Origin: Actinomycetota bacterium
Lineage (GTDB): Bacteria > Actinomycetota > Acidimicrobiia > Acidimicrobiales > Ilumatobacteraceae
Direction: 5' to 3'
Length of the DNA stretch: 62,963 nucleotides
Assembly: GCA_009703055.1 (NCBI GenBank)
Contig: WLGW01000002.1
Coordinates: 1-62,963, forward strand
The notes under the pieces are model-generated. The model made no database searches and was not told the DNA's origin. It saw nothing but the letters and a program-made list of their open reading frames with translations. Shown here piece by piece: positions 33,861 through 42,415 of this stretch. The stretch's first letter is position 1, and each line of letters starts with the position of its first letter. A program made the position numbers and the translations under genes.

Positions 33861-36143
33861 ATGGGACTCAGCAAAAATTTCGAAGGCGTTACTGGTCGTT
33901 ACTTTGAGGACTCCACTCCGTGGTGGCCACCCTTGCAAACCCCAGGCGATGACGCACCGAACGTTGTTGTCGTTCTTCTTGACGATGTGGGATACGCGCA
34001 ATTTGGTTCGTACGGCTCCGATCTTCAGACACCTACGTTTGACGGGCTTGCAGCAAAAGGTTTGCGTTACGCGAACTATCACACCACTGCGCTGTGCTCC
34101 CCCACGCGCGCGTGTTTGATGACAGGTCGCAACCATCATGCTTCTGGCTTGGCATGTGTTGTTGAGTTTGCACAAGGCTTCCCCGGCTACGACGCCAACA
34201 TTCCACCTGAGAACGGTTTTGTTTCAGAGGTGCTGAATGAAAATGGATACGCAACGTTTGCCCTCGGCAAATGGCACCTTGCACCTGCGTACGAGAACAA
34301 CGATGGTGGACCACGCACACATTGGCCGTTGAGCAAAGGTTTTGATCGCTTCTACGGATTCCTTGCCGGCGAAACAGACCAGTACCACCCCGACCTCATC
34401 CACGACAATCATCAAGTGGATCCACCAAAGACTCCGGCAGAGGGGTATCACATCACCGAAGACATGACAGATCGTGCGATTCAGTACATCAAAGATCTTC
34501 GTGCGTTCTCTCCCGTGAAGCCATTCTTCATGTACTACGCACCGGGCGCATGCCATGCTCCGCACCAAGCACCGAAGTCGTACATCGATGCGTATCGCGG
34601 CAAGTTCGACATGGGCTGGGACGCATGGCGCGATGATGTGTTCAAACGTCAAGTTGCATCTGGCTTGTTGCCCGAAGGAACCGAACTCTCCGAGCGCCCA
34701 TCGTGGGTTCCTGCTTGGGATTCACTCAGTGATGATCAGAAGCGTTTATACACGCGACTCATGGAAGCATTCGCAGGCTTCATGACACACACCGACGCAC
34801 AAGTCGGTCGCTTATTGGAATTCATTGATTCCTTGGGCGAACTCGACAACACCATCGTGGTCATCATGAGCGACAACGGTGCATCTGCAGAAGGTGGCCC
34901 CACCGGCAGCCACAACGAGAAGTACTTCTACAACTTTGTTCCCGAGAGTCTTGAAGAAAACTTGAAGCACATTGACGACATCGGTACGGAGCATTCCAAC
35001 AACCACTATCCGTGGGGCTGGGCATGGGCCGGCAATACGCCACTCAAGCGATTCAAACGCGATACCAATGAGGGTGGCGTGTGCGACCCAATGATTGTGC
35101 ATTGGCCAAAAGGCATCGGAACTCCTGGTGAAACTCGTCATCAATACGTGCATGCCATTGACCTCAAGCCCACACTTCTTGAACTGATCGGCATCCAGGC
35201 ACCACGCGTGATGAAGGGTGTTGAACAAGCACCTATCGAGGGAACGAGTTTTGCGTACTCACTGAAAGATGGTGCTGCTCCTTCGCAACACACGACGCAG
35301 TACTACGAGATGATGGGTTCACGTGCGATTTACAGCAATGGCTGGAAGGCCGTGGTGTACCACCCACCGATGATGTCGAACTATGAAGACCGAGCAATTT
35401 CTCAACGTTCATTTGAAGAAGACATCTGGGAGCTGTATCACGTCGCGAAAGACTTCTCGGAATGTCATGACGTCTCTGCGCAGTTTCCTGACAAGTTGCA
35501 AGAACTCAAGGAACTCTGGTGGGTAGAAGCACAGCGCAACCAAGTGCTGCCTCTGAACAACCAGCCAGGTCGTTATGGCGATCGTCGTTGGTTGCGTGAT
35601 CGCTACGTTTATCACGCAGGCATTGCATCAATCCCAGAATCAACAGCACCGAACTTGCGCAACCGCTCATTCCATATCAATGCGGAGCTCACCATTCCTG
35701 CAACAGGTAATTGCGACGGCATCATTGTCTGTCACGGCGGCCACGCAGGTGGGTATGCGTTGTATCTCAAGGGACGTCGTTTGCACTACGTGTACAACTT
35801 CCTTGGTTCCTTCTCCACTGTGATCTCTGCAAGTGAAGAACTGCCCGTCGGCGATGTATTGGTACGCGCCGTCTTCAACGCCACCGGACGTTTCCGTGGT
35901 GACATGAACTTGTACTACGGAGATGTCCCAATGGGTAGTGGATCACTTCCAATCACCGTGCCATTGACATACGGTGTCGACCCATTCTCCGTGGGGTACC
36001 AACGCATGGGCGCGATTCATACAGACTTGCCTGGCAAGTTTGAGATGCCCGAAGGTGTGCTCCACCGAGTCATCATTGATGCAATCGGTCGGGCGTATCG
36101 CGACCCTGAAGGTGAAGCGCGCGCAGCTCTCGCCAAGCAGTAA
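33861..36143 (+). CDS. Arylsulfatase (type I, FGly-dependent), long form
   Basis: About 760 residues. The N-terminal part is a formylglycine sulfatase: metal site VVVVLLDDVGYAQFGSYG and the modification motif CSPTR (Cys79 after the ATG), then SDNGASAEGG. The last 180 residues (from about 555) form an extra beta-rich domain with GNCDGIIVCHGGHAGGYALY. Such long sulfatases remove sulfate from aryl esters or sulfated glycans. The Cys must be converted to formylglycine by an FGE enzyme not seen here. ATG 33861 follows AAGGG with proper spacing. No signal peptide is visible, so it appears cytoplasmic. Confidence 0.9.
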   Translation: MGLSKNFEGVTGRYFEDSTPWWPPLQTPGDDAPNVVVVLLDDVGYAQFGSYGSDLQTPTFDGLAAKGLRYANYHTTALCSPTRACLMTGRNHHASGLACVVEFAQGFPGYDANIPPENGFVSEVLNENGYATFALGKWHLAPAYENNDGGPRTHWPLSKGFDRFYGFLAGETDQYHPDLIHDNHQVDPPKTPAEGYHITEDMTDRAIQYIKDLRAFSPVKPFFMYYAPGACHAPHQAPKSYIDAYRGKFDMGWDAWRDDVFKRQVASGLLPEGTELSERPSWVPAWDSLSDDQKRLYTRLMEAFAGFMTHTDAQVGRLLEFIDSLGELDNTIVVIMSDNGASAEGGPTGSHNEKYFYNFVPESLEENLKHIDDIGTEHSNNHYPWGWAWAGNTPLKRFKRDTNEGGVCDPMIVHWPKGIGTPGETRHQYVHAIDLKPTLLELIGIQAPRVMKGVEQAPIEGTSFAYSLKDGAAPSQHTTQYYEMMGSRAIYSNGWKAVVYHPPMMSNYEDRAISQRSFEEDIWELYHVAKDFSECHDVSAQFPDKLQELKELWWVEAQRNQVLPLNNQPGRYGDRRWLRDRYVYHAGIASIPESTAPNLRNRSFHINAELTIPATGNCDGIIVCHGGHAGGYALYLKGRRLHYVYNFLGSFSTVISASEELPVGDVLVRAVFNATGRFRGDMNLYYGDVPMGSGSLPITVPLTYGVDPFSVGYQRMGAIHTDLPGKFEMPEGVLHRVIIDAIGRAYRDPEGEARAALAKQ

Positions 36144-36578
36144 CTACAGGGCTACAAACATCATGTACGCGAGGATGATTCCTCGTGCTGTCCACGCAAT
36201 TGTTCGTGGCCAGTTTGTGAGTACCAACTCTCGTCCAAGGCTTGGAGTCGGATTCGATGCCATGCGTTCATGACGAGGCACCGAGAGAAACACTGTGCAC
36301 CCAAGGGCAACTGCCAAGAGAAGTGCGTTTATCCAAGGCAACCACCATGCGACACTGTCCGGCACCCACTTCAACAATGCGAGTGTGCTGAACCCTTCGA
36401 CAGTCATCGGAATCATCACAACCCAAGCCGTGCGTTGTTGGTGTTGCACTGCGACTGACGAGGCGCTTTCCACTGGCACAACTGCCAACAAGGGGTAATG
36501 CACAATCTGCACGAACCAGATGACTCCCACCATCATCCACGTAGCAAGAAGATTCAGGATGAGAGCAGTGTTATTCAC
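36144..36578 (-). CDS. Small four-helix membrane protein (DUF1772-like)
   Basis: 144 residues with four hydrophobic segments: about 8-30, 50-68, 80-98 and 125-143. It has the arrangement HYPLLAVVPV...HQQRTAWVVMIPMTVEG seen in small membrane proteins related to DUF1772. Function unknown. Its stop directly abuts the sulfatase stop. The next gene upstream is the Gfo/Idh/MocA enzyme, 42 nt away on the same strand. Confidence 0.68.
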   Translation of the reverse strand: MNNTALILNLLATWMMVGVIWFVQIVHYPLLAVVPVESASSVAVQHQQRTAWVVMIPMTVEGFSTLALLKWVPDSVAWWLPWINALLLAVALGCTVFLSVPRHERMASNPTPSLGRELVLTNWPRTIAWTARGIILAYMMFVAL

Positions 36579-36619
36579 GAAACGAACCGTATCCGTGAGA
36601 CCTCATGTTCAAACACGAC

Positions 36620-37699
36620 TCAGACGATTCCATACTCAGAGATATCAACCATTCGCTTCTCATCAATAGAACGATGTGCAGCTGCGCCGATAACAACACT
36701 CCACAGACCATCTTCAACGGTGACCTCCGGAGCCACTCCGGAAGCGACCGCATCAATGAACCGCTTGCACTCGATGAAACTTGCACCAAAGTGAAAACCG
36801 ACGTGAGCAACGTCTGGGTCAATCCCGACTTCCACCTCACGAGTTTTTCGTGTGGCACGTTCACCGATCACGATGTGGCCATCGCCTGGGACAAACGCTT
36901 CAACTTTGCCAGTTGTGCCCACCGCAGAAATTTCCTGCTCGTGCCGAGAGCCTTCAGCAAACATGCTGAGGTCCAACATGGCTCGAACACCATTCGCATA
37001 CTCAACGATCACATACGCATTGTCCAAGATGTCAGAACGCTCGCCGTTATAGACCTCGTCGAGATGGTTGACATCTTGGCCACCACTCGCCATCACGCGC
37101 ACTGGTCGCGATTGCACCACAAGATTCATCAGGTCAAAGAAGTGGCAACACTTCTCCACCAACGTGCCTCCTGTGTTGCGCGAGAAACGATTCCAGTTGT
37201 CCACTTTCACTAGGAATGGAAACCGATGCTCGCGAATAGCGAGCATCTTCAGCTCACCCACTACACCGCTATGTACTTGACGAATAAGTTCCGCAATCGG
37301 TGCCATGTACCGATACTCAAGTCCCACCCACGTGAGCGCATGACGCGTCTTCTGAGCATTCACAATTGCAATGCAGTCCTCGACTGTCGTGCACATTGGC
37401 TTCTCGACAAGTACAGGCAGATCTGTGGCGAAAATGTCATCAAGAATCGCTTTATGCGTGAAGTTCGGAGAGGCAAGAAGAACTGCATCAACGAGACCAG
37501 AAGAAAGAAGCTCACGATGATCAGAGAAATACTGCACTCCATCGGCTGCATCTCCGAGTGTTATTCGTGCCCACGTCAATGGCTCTTCGTTTGGGTCACT
37601 CACAGCCGTGATAGAGACATTTGGTAGTCCCAACAAGTTCTTGAGGTGCTCGCAACCCATCATCCCTGTACCAATGACACCAACGCGTACTTGCTTCAT
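36620..37699 (-). CDS. Gfo/Idh/MocA-family oxidoreductase
   Basis: NAD(P)-binding Rossmann domain (VGVIGTGMMGCEHLKNLL near the start) followed by the conserved EKPMCTTVEDC (catalytic Lys) and a C-terminal alpha/beta domain with GGTLVEKCCHFFDLMNLV. The family oxidises sugars, inositols and related polyols. The substrate is unknown. The track starts at 37735; ATG 37699 (MKQVRVGVIGTG) has GTGGGAAAG before it and is preferred. Divergent from the phosphotransferase gene. Confidence 0.9.
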   Translation of the reverse strand: MKQVRVGVIGTGMMGCEHLKNLLGLPNVSITAVSDPNEEPLTWARITLGDAADGVQYFSDHRELLSSGLVDAVLLASPNFTHKAILDDIFATDLPVLVEKPMCTTVEDCIAIVNAQKTRHALTWVGLEYRYMAPIAELIRQVHSGVVGELKMLAIREHRFPFLVKVDNWNRFSRNTGGTLVEKCCHFFDLMNLVVQSRPVRVMASGGQDVNHLDEVYNGERSDILDNAYVIVEYANGVRAMLDLSMFAEGSRHEQEISAVGTTGKVEAFVPGDGHIVIGERATRKTREVEVGIDPDVAHVGFHFGASFIECKRFIDAVASGVAPEVTVEDGLWSVVIGAAAHRSIDEKRMVDISEYGIV

Positions 37700-37802
37700 C
37701 TTTCCCACATTAGAGCGGTGGCTATTTGCAGACACCCAATAGACAACTAGAGTTCATTTCACTCGCACCGGGGGGCGCGACGTTTCATAGGGGGATATCC
37801 AC

Positions 37803-38909
37803 ATGGCAATCGTTGATCTCATCGAATCTGGTCTTGGCCTACTCAAGTCAGAAGCCGACATCACTCCACAGTGGGTCGAAGGTGTTCTTAAGGGCAGCAA
37901 GAGCCTTGAAGACAATGTCTCCGTGACCGCCGTGACAACCGAACGTGTCGGCGAAGGTGTTGGCATTCTCAGCATTTTGCAGCGCGTGACTCCTTCCTAC
38001 TCCGGTGCCACAAAAGCGCCAAAGTCCTTCGTGGTGAAGTACCCCACCGACGACCCGACCCAGCGCTTCACCGCTGATGCATTAGTTCTTTATATTCGCG
38101 AGCTTGTCTTCTATAAGGACTGTGCACCAGACGCACCTTTCAAGACCGCTAAGTGTTACGCCCAAGCAATTGCCGGCGACAACACAGATTTCACCATCGC
38201 CATGGAAGACATCAGCCATTACCAACAACTCAATCAGTTGGACGGCGCATCGCTAGACCAGGCAAAGACCTTCCTTGAAATCCTCGCCGACTTCCACGCC
38301 ATGTGGTGGGGCAGCCCAAAGCTTGCAAATTACACAGAGATTTTTCAACCACTAGACAACCCCACATACAACGCAGTTCTCCCAATGCTGTGGACTGCTG
38401 GATGGCCAGCTGCTGCCGAGCATGCCGGTGACCTCATCTCTGACAACGTTCGCGACATCGGTGATATGTGGGCAGGCAAGGTTCCTTGGATGCTGCAGAA
38501 TCTCTCAACTCCGACCACCATGTGCCACGGCGACTTCCGCGCTGACAACCTCATGCTTGACGGTGATCGTCCTGTTGCCATTGACTTCCAGATTGTCGGA
38601 ACAGGTTCAGGCATGTATGACGTGGGCTACTTCATCAGCCAGTCGATTACTACTGCTGTTCGTCGCGGACACGACAAGGAACTAGTTGACACCTACCTTG
38701 ATCGTTTGGAATCTCACGGTATCGACGTTGACCGCGACGAAGCATGGCGCCAGTACCTCGTCGCCATTACCTTCTGCGTCACCTACGGCGTTACATCATT
38801 CGCTAGTTACACAGAACAGAATGAACGTGGTCAAGATCTCATCCGCGAGATGTTCATTCGAGCACTGTCGTGCGTCGAAGACAACAACGCCCTCAGCGTT
38901 ATTCGGTAA
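37803..38909 (+). CDS. Phosphotransferase (APH/EcKinase-like) family protein
   Basis: 368-residue kinase-fold protein. The catalytic loop HGDFRADNLM and the metal-binding IDFQIVG are clear, and an N-terminal Lys in KSFVVKYP may bind ATP. It is closest to the ecdysteroid-kinase-like/aminoglycoside phosphotransferase group that phosphorylates small molecules, and bacterial homologues are common near acyl-CoA catabolic genes. GGGGG lies upstream of the ATG. A strong terminator follows. Substrate unknown. Confidence 0.85.
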   Translation: MAIVDLIESGLGLLKSEADITPQWVEGVLKGSKSLEDNVSVTAVTTERVGEGVGILSILQRVTPSYSGATKAPKSFVVKYPTDDPTQRFTADALVLYIRELVFYKDCAPDAPFKTAKCYAQAIAGDNTDFTIAMEDISHYQQLNQLDGASLDQAKTFLEILADFHAMWWGSPKLANYTEIFQPLDNPTYNAVLPMLWTAGWPAAAEHAGDLISDNVRDIGDMWAGKVPWMLQNLSTPTTMCHGDFRADNLMLDGDRPVAIDFQIVGTGSGMYDVGYFISQSITTAVRRGHDKELVDTYLDRLESHGIDVDRDEAWRQYLVAITFCVTYGVTSFASYTEQNERGQDLIREMFIRALSCVEDNNALSVIR

Positions 38910-38914
38910 GTTCC

Positions 38915-38957
38915 AAACAAAGAGGCCCGCGGCATTTGCCGCGGGCCTCTTTGTTTT
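38915..38957. terminator. Strong bidirectional terminator (19-bp perfect stem)
   Basis: AAACAAAGAGGCCCGCGGC and its exact complement form a 19-bp stem with a 4-base ATTT loop. A-runs and T-runs flank both ends. It lies between the convergent phosphotransferase and P450 genes. Confidence 0.92.
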
Positions 38958-38973
38958 ATCGGAGAGTATCTCC

Positions 38974-40188
38974 TTAGTGGCCGATTGACTTGTTGATGCG
39001 TACCGGAATGGTGCGAGGTCCGCGAACCTGACCGCCAGCCCACGTGACTTCTGCATCTTCACGAAGTTCAAAATCAGGAACACGCGCGAGGAATTCTTCA
39101 ATCGCAACACGCATTTCCATGCGTGCAAGGTTTGAACCAACGCAACGGTGAATACCTGCACCAAATGCAACATGGCGGTTGTGCTCACGGTCGATAATTA
39201 CCTCATCGGGGCGTTCGAAATGCTTCGGATCACGGTTGGCTGCAGGGAAAGCCATCAGAATGCGATCTCCTGCCTTCATCGGGCAGCCTTCATATTCCAT
39301 GTCTTCATTCACAAGGCGAGCCATCGTCACTGGTGAATACGCACGAAGGAATTCTTCAACAGCACTTGGAATGAGTTCTGGTTCTTGTACCAAGCGAATG
39401 CGATCTTCTGGGTGTGTCGCAAGATGCCACAACGCAGAACCGATACCGCTCCATGTTGTGTCAACACCGGCAATCAACAACAGACCACACATACCGAGGA
39501 TGAGACCATCGGGGTATGGCTCGCCGTCATGCTCTGCATGAACAAGTTCACCGATGAGGTCGCTTGTGCTTCCCGTTTCACGACGATTACGAATCTCACC
39601 AATGAAGAAATCTTGAAGTTCAGCGCGTGTCTTGATACGAAGTTCTGGATTCGTCAGACCAGCTTCCAAAGTGTTGCGCACCCACGTTGTGAATTGATCT
39701 TTCATCGTGGTGGGAACACCCAACATCGTTGCAATCACTTGTGCAGGAATTTGTTGTGCGTATTCAACAGCAATGTCGGCATCGGGACGACCGGCAATTG
39801 AGTCCATCAACTCACGACACCATGCGCGTGTAAACACTTCCAACTCATCGACTGCCTTCGGAGAAAAATCTGGCAAGAGCTGACGACGAGTCCATGTGTG
39901 CATCGGTGCATCTACCGAAATTGGTGCCGCAGGAGCAGGGCCGTATGCTCCTGAACCTGGTGCCTCTGCAGGAGGCACAACAATGATTTCGCGCGACGAG
40001 AACTTCTCTGGCTCTCGAGCCATCTTTGTGACGATGTCGTATGTGGTGGGCAACCAAGAGCCACCCCACTTGTCTGTATGCGCAATGGGGCACTGTTCGC
40101 GAAGGTCATCCCAGATCTCAAACGGATTCTCGATGTATTCCTTGCTGAAAATGTCGTACTCGCTGGTCCAGTCGATCATCTCGCTCAT
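38974..40188 (-). CDS. Cytochrome P450
   Basis: 404-residue soluble bacterial P450. The heme Cys motif is FGAGIHRCVG (Cys349), the I-helix oxygen-binding motif is AGVDTT (240-245), and the K-helix ExxR is in EEFLRAYSP. It hydroxylates or otherwise oxidises an organic substrate and needs a ferredoxin and reductase, neither adjacent. No gene in the window identifies the substrate. The ATG at 40188 has AGGGGC upstream. Confidence 0.95.
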   Translation of the reverse strand: MSEMIDWTSEYDIFSKEYIENPFEIWDDLREQCPIAHTDKWGGSWLPTTYDIVTKMAREPEKFSSREIIVVPPAEAPGSGAYGPAPAAPISVDAPMHTWTRRQLLPDFSPKAVDELEVFTRAWCRELMDSIAGRPDADIAVEYAQQIPAQVIATMLGVPTTMKDQFTTWVRNTLEAGLTNPELRIKTRAELQDFFIGEIRNRRETGSTSDLIGELVHAEHDGEPYPDGLILGMCGLLLIAGVDTTWSGIGSALWHLATHPEDRIRLVQEPELIPSAVEEFLRAYSPVTMARLVNEDMEYEGCPMKAGDRILMAFPAANRDPKHFERPDEVIIDREHNRHVAFGAGIHRCVGSNLARMEMRVAIEEFLARVPDFELREDAEVTWAGGQVRGPRTIPVRINKSIGH

Positions 40189-40271
40189 GGCTGCCCCTTT
40201 TGTTGGTTTCCCTTATGGTGAGAATAACTCTCCACTGGGAGTGACGCTAGCCACAGGCATACGATTCCCCC

Positions 40272-41507
40272 ATGTCAAACCTTGAAGTTGTCCAGGATCC
40301 CGCGTCTTTGGGCCTTGACCCCCTCCGTCTGGACCGCATTCAGACCCATTTCGCCAAATATGTCGATGAGGGAAAGCTTCCGAGCTTCCACATCACCGTT
40401 TCTCGTGCTGGCCAGCTGGCATACAGCACCAAGTACGGCCACGCCGATGTTGAGAACGGCAAGCCCATTGCGGACGACACGATCTACCGCATCTATTCGA
40501 TGACCAAACCCATCTGTGCTGTGGCCGCCATGATCTTGTGGGAAGAGGGTCTGTTTGAGATGCATGACCAGGTGAAGTGGTTCATCCCATCATTCGCCAA
40601 TCAGAAGGTTTTCCGCTCCGGCACTCTTACGGCACCGCGCTACGAACCAGTGACCGAGCCCATGGAGATGTGGCACCTCTTCACTCACACCGCTGGTCTC
40701 ACATACGGCTTTGTCTATTCCAATCCTGTTGATCAGATGTATCGCAACGCAGGTTTCGAGTGGGGCGTGCCACGTGATGCATCACTCGCCGACATCTGCG
40801 ATCAGTTGGCAGAGCTTCCACTGATGTTCCAACCTGGCACTGAATGGGCCTATTCGATGTCGATCGACATCATTGGACGTGTTGTTGAAGTTCTTTCAGG
40901 CATGTCACTCGGCGAGTTCATGAAGAAGCGCATCTTCGACCCCTTGGGTATGACCGACACCGCATTCCATTGCGATGCTGACAAAGCTGATCGACTCGCA
41001 GCACTCTACGTACCGAATCCTGCAGACAAGAAGATTCTCCGTAACGATGCTACGGGTGCAGGCGCACTGCACGAACCAAAGGCACACCTCGGTGGTGGCG
41101 GACTTGTGTCAACAACATCTGATTATCTGAAGTTCGCAGAGATGCTTCGCAACGGCGGTGAATACAACGGCGTTCAAATACTTTCTCCACGCACTGTTGC
41201 ATTCATGGCGTCAAATCATTTGCCAGACAATGCAGACCTCACGGCGTTTGGTCGTCCGCTCTTTGCCGAGACTGCATTCGATGGAGTGGGGTTCGGTTTG
41301 AGCATGAGCGTCACCATTGACCCTGTAAAGGCAAAAGTGCCTGGCAGTGTGGGCGATTACGGCTGGGGCGGCGCTGCAAGCACCAACTTCACTGTTGATC
41401 CGAAAGAAGATCTTGTGTACATGATCATGACGCAGCTCATGCCATCGAGTACGTGGCCGTTACGACCACAACTTAAGCAGCTTGTACACCAGGCTCTCGT
41501 CGATTAG
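40272..41507 (+). CDS. Beta-lactamase-fold serine hydrolase
   Basis: 411 residues of the class C beta-lactamase/esterase family. The nucleophile Ser lies in SMTK (76-79); a Tyr in WAYSMS (about 192) and a later HLGGGG-like loop complete the pattern. Family members include esterases, transesterases and D-aminopeptidases. Lacking a signal peptide, it is probably a cytoplasmic esterase rather than an antibiotic-degrading lactamase. The 3' end overlaps the convergent membrane gene by 35 nt. Confidence 0.87.
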   Translation: MSNLEVVQDPASLGLDPLRLDRIQTHFAKYVDEGKLPSFHITVSRAGQLAYSTKYGHADVENGKPIADDTIYRIYSMTKPICAVAAMILWEEGLFEMHDQVKWFIPSFANQKVFRSGTLTAPRYEPVTEPMEMWHLFTHTAGLTYGFVYSNPVDQMYRNAGFEWGVPRDASLADICDQLAELPLMFQPGTEWAYSMSIDIIGRVVEVLSGMSLGEFMKKRIFDPLGMTDTAFHCDADKADRLAALYVPNPADKKILRNDATGAGALHEPKAHLGGGGLVSTTSDYLKFAEMLRNGGEYNGVQILSPRTVAFMASNHLPDNADLTAFGRPLFAETAFDGVGFGLSMSVTIDPVKAKVPGSVGDYGWGGAASTNFTVDPKEDLVYMIMTQLMPSSTWPLRPQLKQLVHQALVD

Positions 41508-42402
41508 AGATTCGCTTCATCTGTGCTGACAGAACAATCAGCATCACGACGCCTGTGCCGATAATGACAAGTCCTTGAGCCATGTCGTTGTCAATTGATT
41601 GATTGACAGTCATTACGACTCCGGTCACGATGCAAAAAGCCCCTGCAACCAAAGTCTCTGAGGCAAGGAACTTTGTTCCGATAGCGAAGAGGGCGATTCC
41701 CGTCACGATTGGTATCACTCGTCCATTAGAGATGTCGGTTCCCAGCGTGATTGAACCAATGACAACGAATAGCGAACCCACCGCGCGTGCAAAGTACGGT
41801 GCGCCAATTTTTTTGGTACCCACTAATGCGAGAGAAAGGCCTGAGAGCACCATCAAGACTCCTGCGGCCCACCCTCTATCAGGCTCAATCCATGCCCCCA
41901 GCGAGAGCGCCACTCCATTCGCGCCAACACAGAGTGCAACAGTGCCTGCAAACCGCGATGTCCGACAGCGATACATGCCCCAACCAAGAGCCGTACTCGT
42001 CAACATGAGTCCGATGAACTCGCCGCGCAACTCGGTATTGCTTAACAACACCGCCGTTGCACCCCCCGCACAACCCAATGCAGCAAGTTCAAGTACCTCA
42101 GAGAAACGATCACGAATGTCCGATCCCGATGACAATTTCCAAGAGCCGAATCCTGCCGCTACCGCAACGATGTATAACGAAGTCACAATTGCGCCTTCAG
42201 ATGCATCTTGAAGTGCAATCGCAAGAATGCGAATCACGCCTACACCGATAATGAGTGACGCGAGATACGTGATCAATTCACGAGCTGAGAAAGACCACTG
42301 TGGGGCATCTGCAATGTCACATGCTTGCTCTTCGGTCAGAACTCCTTGTGCAACAAATTCGTCGAGAACTTCATTACGAGATTTACGCTGATCCATATGC
42401 AT
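41473..42402 (-). CDS. Polytopic membrane protein (DUF2157-like)
   Basis: 309 residues. A cytoplasmic N-terminal helix-turn (VLDEFVAQGVLTEEQACDIADA) precedes about eight hydrophobic helices, which matches DUF2157-like proteins. Function unknown. The last 12 codons overlap the serine hydrolase gene. The preceding gene on the same strand, the acyltransferase, ends 13 nt upstream, so they could be co-transcribed. Confidence 0.7.
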   Translation of the reverse strand: MHMDQRKSRNEVLDEFVAQGVLTEEQACDIADAPQWSFSARELITYLASLIIGVGVIRILAIALQDASEGAIVTSLYIVAVAAGFGSWKLSSGSDIRDRFSEVLELAALGCAGGATAVLLSNTELRGEFIGLMLTSTALGWGMYRCRTSRFAGTVALCVGANGVALSLGAWIEPDRGWAAGVLMVLSGLSLALVGTKKIGAPYFARAVGSLFVVIGSITLGTDISNGRVIPIVTGIALFAIGTKFLASETLVAGAFCIVTGVVMTVNQSIDNDMAQGLVIIGTGVVMLIVLSAQMKRISNRREPGVQAA

Positions 42403-42415
42403 ACTTTCTCACAAT

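Noticed and set aside
41603-42211. 202-residue + strand ORF over the DUF2157-like gene
   Set aside because: Opposite to a gene with clear membrane segments; the translation is Pro/Thr/Ala-rich with no motif.
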